NCBI RefSeq assembly: GCF_002567005.1
Contig: NZ_NUZU01000002.1
Span: 27,420 to 91,419 of the forward strand
DNA: 64,000 nucleotides
Reading direction: 5' to 3'
DNA from: Bacillus sp. AFS073361
Lineage (GTDB): Bacteria; Bacillota; Bacilli; Bacillales; Cytobacillaceae
Below the pieces are notes generated by a model. It was not told where the DNA came from, made no database searches, and worked only from the letters and a program-made list of their open reading frames with translations. Positions 1 to 8,869 of this stretch are shown here, one piece after another; the stretch's first letter is position 1; the number at the start of each line of letters is the position of its first letter. Both the position numbers and the translations under genes were made by a program.

Positions 1-73
1 CTCCCGCAGGAGTCTCGCGCCTTCCGCTCCAAGCAACAGGGTGCCAAAATAACCATTATTTCCTAACAGAGCC
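1..73 (-). repeat. GC-rich intergenic repeat, partial copy
   Basis: On the minus strand this reads from a GGCTCTGTTA end, through GGCACCCTGTTG and TTGGAGCGGAAGGC, to GACTCCTGCGGGAG, where the window cuts it off. The same blocks occur in the same order in the full copy at 33062-33243. Repeats with a GGAGCGGAAGGC core are scattered in many Bacillaceae genomes; their function is unknown. Their GC content stands out against the AT-rich flanks. Confidence 0.75.
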
Positions 74-160
74 TTTTCTTTTGATAATATTCGACAGCGT
101 TCCTGCTTATCCTTCTTTATTTTCAAAAAATATTTTTATTTTTTCAGCAAAATATTTTAA

Positions 161-205
161 GGGTGGCAGTCACCATGTGGAATTTTCACATGGTGACTGC
201 CACCC
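161..205 (-). terminator. 19-bp perfect hairpin downstream of yqhG
   Basis: Positions 161-179 and 187-205 are a perfect 19-bp inverted repeat around a 7-nt loop. It lies just after the yqhG stop codon on the minus strand and is followed by an AT-rich tract (TTAAAATATTTT) rather than a pure U run. It is probably the yqhG terminator, though its length and GC content would also suit a dispersed repeat. Confidence 0.6.
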
Positions 206-218
206 TCATTTTGTGTCT

Positions 219-1010
219 TTATATGGCTTTGTCGGTTAGATAGAAGAGGCCTCCGTTGATGAAGGATATGGATATTTTTGGTTCGTATTGCTCTTTTAGG
301 GCTAGTTTTTCCGTTTCGAAGTTTTCATTTTCTTCTTCGACATCTTCATAAAAATGGTTTAAGAGTCGTAAATCCTGCTCCCACCGTTTTCTTGAGTCTT
401 CAGCCCAGGAGTGGTCATCTTTCTCAATTTCGGAAGTTAGATACGCTTCTATCCTTGACATCCCACTCTGCGGCCTCACTAATGGTGATAAGGTAAAGGA
501 ATAATCCGGAATTTTCGGTGTTAACGGTATTTGCAGAAGCCTGTCATGGAAATCTTCGACCATTGTTCCGTTTATGAGTTGTAAACCGATGGACTTAAAA
601 ATATCACGCTTTCGATCACATTGATAAGAGATTTTAACATTCATACATAGCCATGGCAGCAAGGGGGTCTGCTTGTTCTGATGTCGATGATTTTCGTAAA
701 GCCGCATATAGCTGGCTAGTTTCTTAGTTGAAGCAAAAATTTGATGTAGACGAGGAGAACCAAAATGAATGATTTCCCCTTTTATATTCTCAGGAGCTGC
801 ATCTTGATTCGTGATAAAGGTTAGCCTCATCGGATTTGGAATCCCGCCTGTTTTTTCTAAATAATGCCAGTAAAAAGGGCGGTTCATTAATTCCTTGTCA
901 AGTTCCACTGTTAACTGAACCATTAAATATCCAGGGCCATTCTCCACAATTTCACAATCATTAGCCTGAAAATAGGTCAATAGAAAGTTATGAATTTCCT
1001 GCTGCTGCAT
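219..1010 (-). CDS. yqhG: YqhG family protein
   Basis: A 263-residue protein matching B. subtilis YqhG in gene position and character; the family has no established function. The start is fixed by an AAAGGAGA Shine-Dalgarno (SD) sequence 5 nt before the ATG. The sequence is rich in charged and aromatic residues, with no signal peptide or membrane segment, so it is probably cytoplasmic. The first 23 bases overlap the end of the upstream helicase gene, so the two are almost certainly co-transcribed and translationally coupled. The C-terminal quarter contains an acidic stretch. Confidence 0.85.
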   Translation of the reverse strand: MQQQEIHNFLLTYFQANDCEIVENGPGYLMVQLTVELDKELMNRPFYWHYLEKTGGIPNPMRLTFITNQDAAPENIKGEIIHFGSPRLHQIFASTKKLASYMRLYENHRHQNKQTPLLPWLCMNVKISYQCDRKRDIFKSIGLQLINGTMVEDFHDRLLQIPLTPKIPDYSFTLSPLVRPQSGMSRIEAYLTSEIEKDDHSWAEDSRKRWEQDLRLLNHFYEDVEEENENFETEKLALKEQYEPKISISFINGGLFYLTDKAI

Positions 1011-2676
1011 GGGAATCTCCTTTCTTCATCGATTCTGCAAATTCAATCATTGATGATAAGTTTTCCATTTTTATGCGCATTTCCCCTTCAGTAGAGGATT
1101 GTCCGAATATATCTATTAAGTGGTCTTCAATATTGCCAAATTCCAACTTTGTTAAAATATCGTCCAGTTCGCCGATTACTTTTTCGAATAAATGGATTTT
1201 TTCATAAAGAAGCTTTAAGATATGCTCCTCGACCGTGTTTTTTATTGCAAAGTTATAAATCATGACATCTTTTTCCTGCCCAAGACGATGAATACGACCA
1301 ATCCGCTGTTCTAGCCGCATTGGATTCCATGGCAAATCGAAATTAATAATATGGTTGCAAAATTGAAGATTAATTCCTTCGCCGCCCGCTTCTGTCGCAA
1401 TTAGAACTTGTGCATGCTTTTGAAATAATTCTCTCATCCAGTCCTTTTTCCCGCGCTTAAACCCGCCGCGAAAAGGGACAGATGTTATTCCATGCTGTTT
1501 TAAATACCATTGTAAGTACATTTGAGTGGCTCGATATTCTGTGAAAATAATCACTTTATCATTTACCTTTTGAATTAACTCTAATGCTTTTTCCGCTTTG
1601 GAATTTTTCTGAACAGCTTCGACCTTTTTCATTAAATATTGAATTTGTTCTTCGAAAGCTGGAGTTGGATTTTCCTTTTTTTGCAGCATATTCTTTAATG
1701 TATAAAAAACGGCCTCTCTGCTGCTGCATGCCTCACGCTGCAACGTCATGACTGAGAATGAACTAGTTTGTACCCAATTCCCTTCGCCTTTTAAGTCTGT
1801 AATTGACTCGTAAAGATCTTTCTCCTCAGGGGTACATTCAATTGGAATCGTCTCAACATGCCGTTTTGTCCATTCGATTCCTGTATCTGCCCGCCTGTTC
1901 CGAATCATGACCTTGTTTACTAATTCTTTTAAATGTTCATCATCATTTAAGGATCGTGCATCACGCTTGTATTTTTCATAGAATGCCGTTTCGCTCCCTA
2001 AATGTCCTGGTTTTAATAACGAAACCAGATTAAAAATTTCCTCGATTCGGTTCTGAATCGGTGTTGCCGTCAACAATAAACAAAATTTCTTTTTCAGATT
2101 TTGAACAAATTCGTAGTTTTTTGTTTTGTTATTTTTTAGTTTATGTGCTTCATCAATAATGATGAGATCATAGTCTTGTTGGTAGATAATGTCGCGATGT
2201 GGATTACGTTTTGCTGTATCAATCGAGGATACGACGACATCGCACTGTTCCCACACATAGCTTTTTCTTTGTGATATAGCAGGAATGAAAAATTTGCTAT
2301 TTAGCTCGGTCGACCACTGTGTAACTAAAGAAGCAGGGACAAGGATTAATACCTTTTTCACCAATCCGCGTATCATATATTCTTTTAGAATTAATCCAGC
2401 TTCAATTGTTTTTCCGAGCCCAACTTCATCAGCAAGGATAGCTTTGCCGTTCATATTTTCAATTACTTGTTTCGCTGTTTCGAGCTGGTGTGGAAGCGGG
2501 GTTAAATTAGATAAATGACTTGGTGCCAATAAACCGTTGAAATCAGGAACAACGAGATGTTTTTCTACTCCAATTGCTAGTTTAAAAAGCTCCCAATTCC
2601 CCCATGGACCATCGTTATCGATTCTATGTAAAAAATCATCCTTCCAGGAGGAATCAAATTCAATTTCGATCGACAT
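988..2676 (-). CDS. yqhH: SNF2-family DEAD/DEAH helicase (YqhH)
   Basis: A 562-residue SNF2-type ATPase. Visible motifs are Walker A-like DEVGLGKT (motif I), DEAH (motif II), LTATPIQN (motif III), and in the C-terminal RecA-like domain TEAGGEGINLQ and QRIGRIHRLGQ (motifs V and VI). Enzymes of this group remodel protein-DNA or protein-RNA complexes using ATP; the specific target of YqhH is unknown. I choose the ATG at 2676 because AAAGGAG lies 8 nt upstream; the reading frame is open 7 codons further without an SD. It is divergent from gcvT, as in B. subtilis, and first gene of the yqhH-yqhG pair. Confidence 0.9.
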   Translation of the reverse strand: MSIEIEFDSSWKDDFLHRIDNDGPWGNWELFKLAIGVEKHLVVPDFNGLLAPSHLSNLTPLPHQLETAKQVIENMNGKAILADEVGLGKTIEAGLILKEYMIRGLVKKVLILVPASLVTQWSTELNSKFFIPAISQRKSYVWEQCDVVVSSIDTAKRNPHRDIIYQQDYDLIIIDEAHKLKNNKTKNYEFVQNLKKKFCLLLTATPIQNRIEEIFNLVSLLKPGHLGSETAFYEKYKRDARSLNDDEHLKELVNKVMIRNRRADTGIEWTKRHVETIPIECTPEEKDLYESITDLKGEGNWVQTSSFSVMTLQREACSSREAVFYTLKNMLQKKENPTPAFEEQIQYLMKKVEAVQKNSKAEKALELIQKVNDKVIIFTEYRATQMYLQWYLKQHGITSVPFRGGFKRGKKDWMRELFQKHAQVLIATEAGGEGINLQFCNHIINFDLPWNPMRLEQRIGRIHRLGQEKDVMIYNFAIKNTVEEHILKLLYEKIHLFEKVIGELDDILTKLEFGNIEDHLIDIFGQSSTEGEMRIKMENLSSMIEFAESMKKGDSHAAAGNS

Positions 2677-2840
2677 GGTGTCAACTCCTTTTTTCAATTT
2701 CCAGCTTTATTCTTTCAAATAAAATTATTGCCCAATGTATTATTTTAATGGTAGGATGATTATAGTCTTGAATGTTTTAAATATTTTAATAAAGTAATTT
2801 ATTTTATAAGTATAATTAGTATGACCAATTTGGATAATAT

Positions 2841-2846
2841 TATAAT
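2841..2846 (+). promoter_or_regulatory. -10 element of the gcv promoter
   Basis: A perfect TATAAT lies about 15 bp before the start of the glycine riboswitch, where the gcv transcript should begin. No convincing -35 hexamer is visible at 16-18 bp spacing, so the promoter assignment rests on position. Confidence 0.45.
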
Positions 2847-2860
2847 GCGAATGATAACAA

Positions 2861-3012
2861 GGGGAGAGACTACCTTTGTAGCGCCGAAGGAGCAAGCAGA
2901 AATGTGAATCTCTCAGGCAAAAGAACTCTTGTTTGACGCAGCTCTGGAGAGTGCTGATTAGACATTTACAGCCACCAAAGGGGAAAGCCTTTAAAGGTAA
3001 ACTTTCAGGTGC
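2861..3012 (+). promoter_or_regulatory. Tandem glycine riboswitch
   Basis: Two glycine aptamers lie in tandem upstream of gcvT. The first (about 2861-2930) shows GGGGAGAGAC, the core GCGCCGAAGGAGCAA and the closing AATCTCTCAGG. The second (about 2940-3012) shows CTCTGGAGAG, GCCACCAAAGGGG and AACTTTCAGGTGCAAGGAC. This arrangement is the known gcvT-type riboswitch: glycine binding favours transcription of the glycine cleavage operon. The intrinsic terminator directly downstream is the expression platform. Confidence 0.95.
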
Positions 3013-3014
3013 AA

Positions 3015-3060
3015 GGACAGAGACCTTCCTAATTTTACATGGGAGGTTTCTGTCCTTTTT
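3015..3060 (+). terminator. Riboswitch-controlled terminator
   Basis: GGACAGAGACCTTCC pairs with GGGAGGTTTCTGTCC and is followed by a run of T. Its 5' arm overlaps the end of the second glycine aptamer, so ligand binding can prevent the hairpin from forming. Confidence 0.9.
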
Positions 3061-3110
3061 TATGGTTATCCTAAGAATAGTATGTGCCAAAGATTGAAGG
3101 GGGATTAAGA

Positions 3111-4217
3111 ATGTCTGAATTAAAACGAACTCCGCTTTTTGATGTGTATAAGGAATGGGGAGGAAAAACCATTGATTTCGGTGGTTGGGAGCTGCCAGTT
3201 CAATTTTCCAGCATTAAAGAAGAGCATGAAGCTGTTCGCACACGTGCAGGATTATTTGATGTTTCCCATATGGGTGAAGTGGAAGTAAAAGGCAAGAATA
3301 GCTTGGATTTTTTACAAAAAATGATGACAAATGACATTTCAAAAATTAAAAATGGCGGTGCCCAGTACACGGCCATGTGTTATGAAAATGGCGGTACTGT
3401 CGATGACCTGCTTGTATATAAAATTGAGGACAATCATTACCTGTTAGTTGTTAATGCATCAAATATTGAAAAAGATTATAAGTGGCTTGAAGACCATGTA
3501 ACTGGAGATGTTACTTTAGAAAACTTATCAGAAAAAACAGCGCAGCTTGCCCTTCAAGGACCACTTGCAGAAAAAGTACTGCAAAAGCTCGCTAGGAATA
3601 CGGATTTGAGTGGGATTGGTTTTTTCAAATTCCAGCAAGAAGTAATCCTTAATGGGAAAAAATCCTTAGTATCAAGAACAGGATATACCGGTGAAGATGG
3701 TTTTGAAGTATATTGTGATGCAGAGGATGCAGTTGATCTTTGGAAAGATATTTTAGCAGCAGGTAAGGAAGACGGAGTAATTCCTGTTGGATTAGGTGCC
3801 CGCGATACACTGCGTTTTGAAGCAGTATTAGCACTTTATGGCCAAGAACTTTCTGCAGAAATTTCACCACTAGAAGCAGGGATTGGCTTTGCCGTGAAAT
3901 TATCCAAGGAAGTTGATTTTATTGGGAAAGAAGCATTAATCCAACAAAAGGAAAAGGGCTTACCAAGAAAATTGGTAGGAATTGAAATGATTGATCGTGG
4001 GATTCCACGTCATGGATACCCAGTATATAGTGGGGATCAGTTAATTGGTGAGGTTACAACAGGCACTCAATCACCAACTTTAAAGAAAAATATTGGTCTT
4101 GCTCTAATTAATTCGGAATTTACAGGCCTTGAATCCGTTGTTGAAGTGGAGATTCGCGGTAAACGCTTAAAGGCTACTGTCGTTCCAACACCTTTTTATA
4201 AAAGAGAAAAGAAATAA
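3111..4217 (+). CDS. gcvT: Glycine cleavage system T protein (aminomethyltransferase)
   Basis: A 368-residue GcvT, the tetrahydrofolate-dependent aminomethyltransferase that releases ammonia and forms 5,10-methylene-THF from aminomethylated lipoyl-GcvH. Family features are [13 protein letters not shown] near residue 50, the QLALQGP segment, [12 protein letters not shown] and GLGARDTLR (Asp contacting folate), and the C-terminal barrel. The start is the ATG at 3111, preceded by GAAGGGGGA; an in-frame upstream start at 3084 lies outside any SD context. It is first in gcvT-gcvPA-gcvPB and under glycine riboswitch control. gcvH and the lipoamide dehydrogenase (L protein) gene are not in the window. 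Confidence 0.97.
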   Translation: MSELKRTPLFDVYKEWGGKTIDFGGWELPVQFSSIKEEHEAVRTRAGLFDVSHMGEVEVKGKNSLDFLQKMMTNDISKIKNGGAQYTAMCYENGGTVDDLLVYKIEDNHYLLVVNASNIEKDYKWLEDHVTGDVTLENLSEKTAQLALQGPLAEKVLQKLARNTDLSGIGFFKFQQEVILNGKKSLVSRTGYTGEDGFEVYCDAEDAVDLWKDILAAGKEDGVIPVGLGARDTLRFEAVLALYGQELSAEISPLEAGIGFAVKLSKEVDFIGKEALIQQKEKGLPRKLVGIEMIDRGIPRHGYPVYSGDQLIGEVTTGTQSPTLKKNIGLALINSEFTGLESVVEVEIRGKRLKATVVPTPFYKREKK

Positions 4218-4235
4218 CAGAAGGGAGTTAGGTTA

Positions 4236-5582
4236 ATGAAACATCGCTATTTACCTATGACTGAACAAGATAAGAATGCTATGCTCGAGGCAATTGGTGT
4301 TTCCTCTATTGATGAACTGTTTAGCGATATCCCTGAAAAAGTAAGATTTAAGGGTGAATACAATATCAAAGCAGCTAAGTCTGAAACAGCCTTAATGAAA
4401 GAACTGTTTAATATGGCTAGCAGGAACGCTGACCTAAAAAGAAATGTTTCTTTTATTGGTGCAGGTGTATATGACCATTACATGCCTGTTATTGTCGACC
4501 ATGTTATTTCTAGATCAGAATTTTATACAGCTTATACACCATATCAACCAGAAATATCTCAAGGTGAACTTCAAGCAATCTTTGAATTTCAAACGATGAT
4601 TTGTGAATTAACTGGCATGGATGTGGCCAATTCCTCTATGTATGATGGCGGAACAGCACTTGCTGAAGCAGCAATGCTTAGTGCGGGCCATACAAAAAGA
4701 AAAACAATTATAGTCTCTAGTGCCGTACATCCTGAAGCACGCGATGTTCTTAAAACATATGCAAAGGGTCAGTACCTCAATGTGGTCGAAGTACCTGTGA
4801 AAGATGGAGTTACGGATCTAGAAGCATTAAAAGGGCTCGTAAATGAGGATGTTGCAGCTGTTATTGTCCAATATCCAAACTTCTTTGGCCGAATCGAGCC
4901 TTTAAAAGAGCTGGAAGAAATTATCCACGCAAACAAGTCCATGTTTGTAGTTTCAAGCAATCCATTATCCCTTGGGGTGTTAACACCTCCAGGTAAATTT
5001 GGTGCTGACATTGTTATTGGTGATGCCCAGCCATTTGGAATTCCAACCGCTTTTGGCGGACCTCATTGCGGCTATTTCGCAGTTACTACTAAGTTGATGA
5101 GAAAAGTTCCTGGACGTCTTGTTGGACAGACGACAGATGACCAAGGCCGTCGTGGGTTTGTTTTAACCTTGCAAGCTCGTGAACAGCATATCCGTCGTGA
5201 TAAGGCGACATCAAATATTTGTTCCAACCAAGCATTAAATGCCCTTGCAGCATCTGTGGCAATGACAGCTTTAGGTAAAAAGGGTGTACGTGAGATGGCG
5301 GCTGCCAACTTACAAAAGGCTCATTATGCAAAAAATGCATTTAAGGAAGCTGGCTTTGAAGTGGTATATGATGGTCATTCATTCAACGAATTCGTTGTAA
5401 AATTAAATAAACCTGTCAAAGAAATTAATCAACAGCTTTTACAAAAAGGAATTATTGGCGGCTATGATTTGGGTCGTGATTATCCAGATCTTGTTAACCA
5501 TATGCTGATTGCTGTAACAGAACAACGCTCGAAGGAAGAAATTGATACTCTAGTGAAAGAATTGGGGGATTTCCATGCATAA
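4236..5582 (+). CDS. gcvPA: Glycine dehydrogenase (decarboxylating) subunit 1
   Basis: The 448-residue N-terminal half of the P protein, which in bacilli is split into two subunits. With GcvPB it forms the PLP-dependent enzyme that decarboxylates glycine and passes the aminomethyl group to lipoyl-GcvH. Recognisable segments include [38 protein letters not shown] and the GGPHCGYFA and GRLVGQT regions. The ATG at 4236 has a GAAGGGAG SD and follows gcvT by 18 nt. The 3' end overlaps gcvPB by 8 nt, which favours equal synthesis of the two subunits. Confidence 0.97.
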   Translation: MKHRYLPMTEQDKNAMLEAIGVSSIDELFSDIPEKVRFKGEYNIKAAKSETALMKELFNMASRNADLKRNVSFIGAGVYDHYMPVIVDHVISRSEFYTAYTPYQPEISQGELQAIFEFQTMICELTGMDVANSSMYDGGTALAEAAMLSAGHTKRKTIIVSSAVHPEARDVLKTYAKGQYLNVVEVPVKDGVTDLEALKGLVNEDVAAVIVQYPNFFGRIEPLKELEEIIHANKSMFVVSSNPLSLGVLTPPGKFGADIVIGDAQPFGIPTAFGGPHCGYFAVTTKLMRKVPGRLVGQTTDDQGRRGFVLTLQAREQHIRRDKATSNICSNQALNALAASVAMTALGKKGVREMAAANLQKAHYAKNAFKEAGFEVVYDGHSFNEFVVKLNKPVKEINQQLLQKGIIGGYDLGRDYPDLVNHMLIAVTEQRSKEEIDTLVKELGDFHA

Positions 5583-7035
5583 TCAAGACCAGGCACTCAT
5601 TTTTGAACTTAGCACACCAGGCCGCATCGGTTATAGTCTGCCAGAAATGGATGTACCAGAGCTAGATCTCAATGGACTTCTTCCTGATGGTTATATTCGT
5701 ACGGAAGAGCCAGAACTTCCTGAGGTTTCAGAACTTGATATTATGCGCCACTACACGGCACTATCAAAAAGAAATCATGGTGTTGATTCAGGATTTTATC
5801 CACTCGGCTCTTGTACGATGAAATATAATCCAAAAATTAATGAAAATGTAGCACGCTTTAACGGCTTTGCACATGTCCATCCGCTGCAAGATGAAAGTTC
5901 TGTACAAGGTGCACTTGAACTTTTATATGATTTGCAGGAGCATTTAATTGAAATTACCGGGATGGATGAAGTGACTCTACAGCCAGCAGCTGGAGCACAT
6001 GGGGAATGGACCGGTTTAATGATGATCCGTGCTTACCATGAAGCCAACGGTGATATGAAACGTACAAAAGTTATTGTTCCTGATTCCGCACACGGGACAA
6101 ATCCAGCATCAGCAACAATTGCAGGTCTAGAAACCATTACCGTTAAATCCAATGAACATGGTCTAGTTGACCTTGAAGATTTAAGAAGAGTGGTTGGTGA
6201 GGATACTGCAGCACTAATGTTAACCAATCCGAATACGCTTGGTTTATTTGAAGAAAATATTCTTGAATTAGCTGAAATTGTTCATGAAGCAGGTGGAAAG
6301 CTTTATTATGATGGAGCTAACTTAAATGCGGTTCTTTCAAAAGCACGTCCGGGAGATATGGGGTTTGATGTGGTTCACTTAAACCTTCATAAAACGTTTA
6401 CAGGCCCACACGGTGGCGGTGGTCCTGGTTCTGGCCCAGTCGGTGTCAAAGCAGATTTGATTCCGTTCCTGCCTAAACCAATTATCACAAAACAAGGCGA
6501 TGAGTTTGTTCTTGATTATGATCGCCCACTGTCAATTGGTCGTGTGAAGCCATATTACGGAAACTTTGGCATTAATGTTCGTGCGTACACATATATTCGC
6601 TCGATGGGTCCGGATGGATTAAAAGCAGTAACAGAGTATGCTGTATTAAACGCGAACTACATGATGAGAAGGCTTGCTGAATTTTATGATTTGCCATTTG
6701 ATCGTCATTGTAAGCATGAATTTGTCCTAAGTGGCAGACGCCAGAAGAAACTAGGTGTTCGTACATTGGATATCGCGAAACGACTGCTCGATTTTGGCTA
6801 TCATCCGCCAACCATCTACTTCCCGTTGAATGTAGAAGAATGTATCATGATTGAACCGACAGAAACCGAATCAAAAGAGACATTAGATTCATTCATCGAT
6901 ATTATGATCCAAATTGCTAAAGAAGCTGAGGAAAATCCAGAAATCGTTCAAGAAGCCCCACATACAACTGTGGTCGGCCGTATGGATGAAACAAAAGCTG
7001 CTCGTAAGCCAGTCTTAAAATATCAAAAAGCTTAA
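5575..7035 (+). CDS. gcvPB: Glycine dehydrogenase (decarboxylating) subunit 2
   Basis: The 486-residue C-terminal half of the P protein, bearing the PLP-binding lysine in [26 protein letters not shown] near residue 82, [11 protein letters not shown] and [11 protein letters not shown] are also typical of the family. It partners GcvPA. Its start overlaps the gcvPA stop (ATGCATAA) with a GGGGGAT SD inside gcvPA. It is the last gene of the operon, followed by a strong terminator. Confidence 0.97.
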   Translation: MHNQDQALIFELSTPGRIGYSLPEMDVPELDLNGLLPDGYIRTEEPELPEVSELDIMRHYTALSKRNHGVDSGFYPLGSCTMKYNPKINENVARFNGFAHVHPLQDESSVQGALELLYDLQEHLIEITGMDEVTLQPAAGAHGEWTGLMMIRAYHEANGDMKRTKVIVPDSAHGTNPASATIAGLETITVKSNEHGLVDLEDLRRVVGEDTAALMLTNPNTLGLFEENILELAEIVHEAGGKLYYDGANLNAVLSKARPGDMGFDVVHLNLHKTFTGPHGGGGPGSGPVGVKADLIPFLPKPIITKQGDEFVLDYDRPLSIGRVKPYYGNFGINVRAYTYIRSMGPDGLKAVTEYAVLNANYMMRRLAEFYDLPFDRHCKHEFVLSGRRQKKLGVRTLDIAKRLLDFGYHPPTIYFPLNVEECIMIEPTETESKETLDSFIDIMIQIAKEAEENPEIVQEAPHTTVVGRMDETKAARKPVLKYQKA

Positions 7036-7043
7036 ATATTAGA

Positions 7044-7080
7044 AAGGTCAGATTCGAAAATGGAATCTGACCTTCTCTAT
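7044..7080 (+). terminator. Terminator of gcv operon
   Basis: AAGGTCAGATTC pairs with GAATCTGACCTT around a GAAAATG loop, followed by a T-rich tail. Confidence 0.9.
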
Positions 7081-7090
7081 TTTTCAAAAT

Positions 7091-7117
7091 AAAAAAGGCC
7101 CCGAAATACGGAACCTT
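7091..7117 (-). terminator. Terminator of yqhL
   Basis: On the minus strand AAGGTTCCG/CGGGGCCTT forms a hairpin with one internal mismatch, followed by six T residues. It lies just beyond the yqhL stop codon. Confidence 0.75.
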
Positions 7118-7127
7118 GTTTATCTCA

Positions 7128-7511
7128 TTATTTCTTCGTTTTAACTTTACCAGACCATTTTTTAAACCCGCCTTGTAGTTGGGTTAGGTCCCGGTAACCT
7201 TTTCGGTGTAAGAATTGTGCTGCACGGGCGCTGCGCATCCCACTTTGGCAGTATAAATATACCGGCATATCAGGTCGAATTTCTTTCATGCGCATTTTCA
7301 TTTGTGACATGGGGATATTACGTGATCCTAAAATATGGCCGCCTTCGAATTCGTTTGCTTCACGAACATCTATTAGTTGTGCCTTTCTGTATCCCGCACG
7401 GAATTCTTCTTCTGTTACCGTTTTAACAATTCTTTTCTGATAGAAATAGGTGAAAACGGAATAGATGATAACTGCTGCAATGATAATTAATAAGGGATAA
7501 AGTGAACTCAA
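7128..7511 (-). CDS. yqhL: Membrane-anchored rhodanese-like protein (YqhL)
   Basis: A 127-residue protein with one N-terminal membrane segment (residues 5-22) and a rhodanese domain. The active-site loop is CQSGMR with Cys88, the residue that would carry a persulfide. LIDVREANEFEGGHI and the terminal LQGGFKKWSG are standard rhodanese motifs. The catalytic domain is predicted to be cytoplasmic because positive residues follow the anchor. The physiological sulfur donor and acceptor are unknown. It lies between gcvPB and lipM, as in B. subtilis, convergent with gcv. Confidence 0.9.
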   Translation of the reverse strand: MSSLYPLLIIIAAVIIYSVFTYFYQKRIVKTVTEEEFRAGYRKAQLIDVREANEFEGGHILGSRNIPMSQMKMRMKEIRPDMPVYLYCQSGMRSARAAQFLHRKGYRDLTQLQGGFKKWSGKVKTKK

Positions 7512-7703
7512 TTTCTTTTTGCTCCTTTCAAGCTTTCCTGCACTAGTTTATTATATAAGCCAATCTCATAAAGATAAAGATGAATGCTAAAAAATCTTTT
7601 CAAAACTTCCTAAATTAATTATAGCAGAAACATCTTATTTTGAATCTATATCAGATTTTGGTAGACTTAAACTCGTAATAATATAAAAAATGAGGTCATT
7701 ATA

Positions 7704-8540
7704 ATGAAAAAAGAAGTTTGGCGTTTTATTGATACTGGAAATAGTTCACCATCTTTTAATATGGCTTTAGATGAGGCGCTGCTCGATTGGCATAGTGAGG
7801 GAAAAATTCCTCCAGTGATTCGATTCTATGGCTGGAACCCAGCAACCTTGTCAGTAGGATATTTTCAAAAAGTGGAAAAGGAAATTGATATGGAGGCGGT
7901 TAAGGCTCATCAATTAGGTTTTGTCAGGAGACCTACAGGCGGCCGTGGAGTACTTCATGAACATGAGCTTACGTACAGTGTAATCGTTTCTGAAGACCAT
8001 CCAGAAATGCCAAATTCAGTGACAGAAGCCTATCGTGTGATATCTGAAGGTATTTTAAAAGGATTTCACCATTTAGGACTTGAGGCATACTTTGCTGTCC
8101 CAAAAACAGCGGAGGAAAGAGATGCATTGAAAAACCCTCGATCTGCTGTTTGCTTTGATGCCCCAAGTTGGTATGAGCTTGTGGTCGAAGGCAGAAAGGT
8201 AGCTGGCAGTGCACAAACACGGCAAAAGGGAGTCATATTACAGCATGGATCCATATTGTTAGATTTAGATGAGGATAAATTATTTAGTTTATTTAAATAT
8301 CCTAGTGAAAGGGTAAAGGAACGAATGAGGAAAGCCTTTAAGGATAAAGCGGTTGCTATCAACGCTATTAGTCCTAGGAGAATTTCTCTTGAGGAAGCAA
8401 AGGAAGCTTTTTATAAGGGCTTTGCGGAAGGTCTAAATGTTGAACTAGAGCCTTATCAATTAAATGAACAAGAGCTAGCCTACGTTAATAAGATTGCAAA
8501 AGATCGCTATGAGAATGATGAATGGAATTACAAGAGATAA
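7704..8540 (+). CDS. lipM: Octanoyl-[acyl carrier protein]:protein N-octanoyltransferase LipM
   Basis: A 278-residue member of the biotin/lipoate protein ligase family. It moves octanoyl from ACP to GcvH, the first step of lipoate assembly in bacilli. Visible elements are [18 protein letters not shown] near residues 75-92, the nucleophile Cys150 in [12 protein letters not shown] and the conserved lysine in GRKVAGSAQ. The length equals that of B. subtilis LipM (YqhM). Its place beside the glycine cleavage operon is functionally apt, as GcvH is its substrate. In B. subtilis mntR follows; here it does not. Confidence 0.95.
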   Translation: MKKEVWRFIDTGNSSPSFNMALDEALLDWHSEGKIPPVIRFYGWNPATLSVGYFQKVEKEIDMEAVKAHQLGFVRRPTGGRGVLHEHELTYSVIVSEDHPEMPNSVTEAYRVISEGILKGFHHLGLEAYFAVPKTAEERDALKNPRSAVCFDAPSWYELVVEGRKVAGSAQTRQKGVILQHGSILLDLDEDKLFSLFKYPSERVKERMRKAFKDKAVAINAISPRRISLEEAKEAFYKGFAEGLNVELEPYQLNEQELAYVNKIAKDRYENDEWNYKR

Positions 8541-8543
8541 TTG

Positions 8544-8569
8544 GAAGCGGCGACACGTCGCTTCTTTGT
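8544..8569 (+). terminator. Terminator of lipM
   Basis: GAAGCG(G)CG and CGTCGCTTC form a compact hairpin 4 bp after the lipM stop, followed by a short T-rich tract. Confidence 0.7.
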
Positions 8570-8706
8570 TATTTAAGCAAAATAAGCAACCTGCGAATTT
8601 TGTTGAATTTTCCTGATTTATGACGAAAATCTTATTATTGCTATTGATTACTATTAATTATATTATTTTTTGAGTTTGACAAAAAGAATCTTGTTTGTTT
8701 GATTTA

Positions 8707-8716
8707 CAATATATAG
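8707..8716 (+). promoter_or_regulatory. NrdR box 1
   Basis: CAATATATAG matches the core CwATATATwG of the NrdR operator, and flanking TA and TGGT add partial matches to the 16-bp consensus. It lies 163 bp before nrdJ and overlaps a TACAAT that could serve as a -10 element. NrdR is the ATP/dATP-sensing repressor of ribonucleotide reductase genes. Confidence 0.75.
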
Positions 8717-8739
8717 TGGTGTCGAAAATATTTTCGGTA

Positions 8740-8749
8740 CTATATATTG
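8740..8749 (+). promoter_or_regulatory. NrdR box 2
   Basis: CTATATATTG is a full match to the NrdR core. It starts exactly 33 bp after box 1, about three helical turns, the usual spacing of paired NrdR boxes. Together the two boxes make NrdR control of nrdJ very likely. Confidence 0.78.
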
Positions 8750-8802
8750 ATATTTAGTTGATTTATTCTAGGTGCCTATGATAACCTAAAAATACAAACC
8801 AA

Positions 8803-8839
8803 CTAGATATAGCGCAATACTGCTAGATTTAGCACAATA
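8803..8839 (+). repeat. Imperfect direct repeat in the nrdJ leader
   Basis: CTAGATATAGCGCAATA (8803-8819) and CTAGATTTAGCACAATA (8823-8839) are 17-bp direct repeats with two differences, one 20 bp (about two helical turns) after the other, ending shortly before the nrdJ SD. They could bind a protein dimer side by side on one face of the DNA. The remainder of 8541-8869 holds only the lipM terminator and the NrdR boxes; no cobalamin riboswitch core was found. Confidence 0.5.
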
Positions 8840-8869
8840 GGTAGATATTAACATGAAGGAGTTGTTCTC

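Noticed and set aside
2740-3090. Open frame on the minus strand over the gcv leader
   Set aside because: It lies antisense to the glycine riboswitch and terminator, has no SD and reads as low-quality composition.
8676-8710. TTGACA and TACAAT as the nrdJ promoter
   Set aside because: The two hexamers are 23 bp apart, too far for a normal sigma-A promoter, so only the NrdR boxes are claimed.
8541-8869. Cobalamin riboswitch before the B12-dependent reductase
   Set aside because: The GCCACTG core and the rest of the cobalamin fold are not present; NrdR boxes explain control better.
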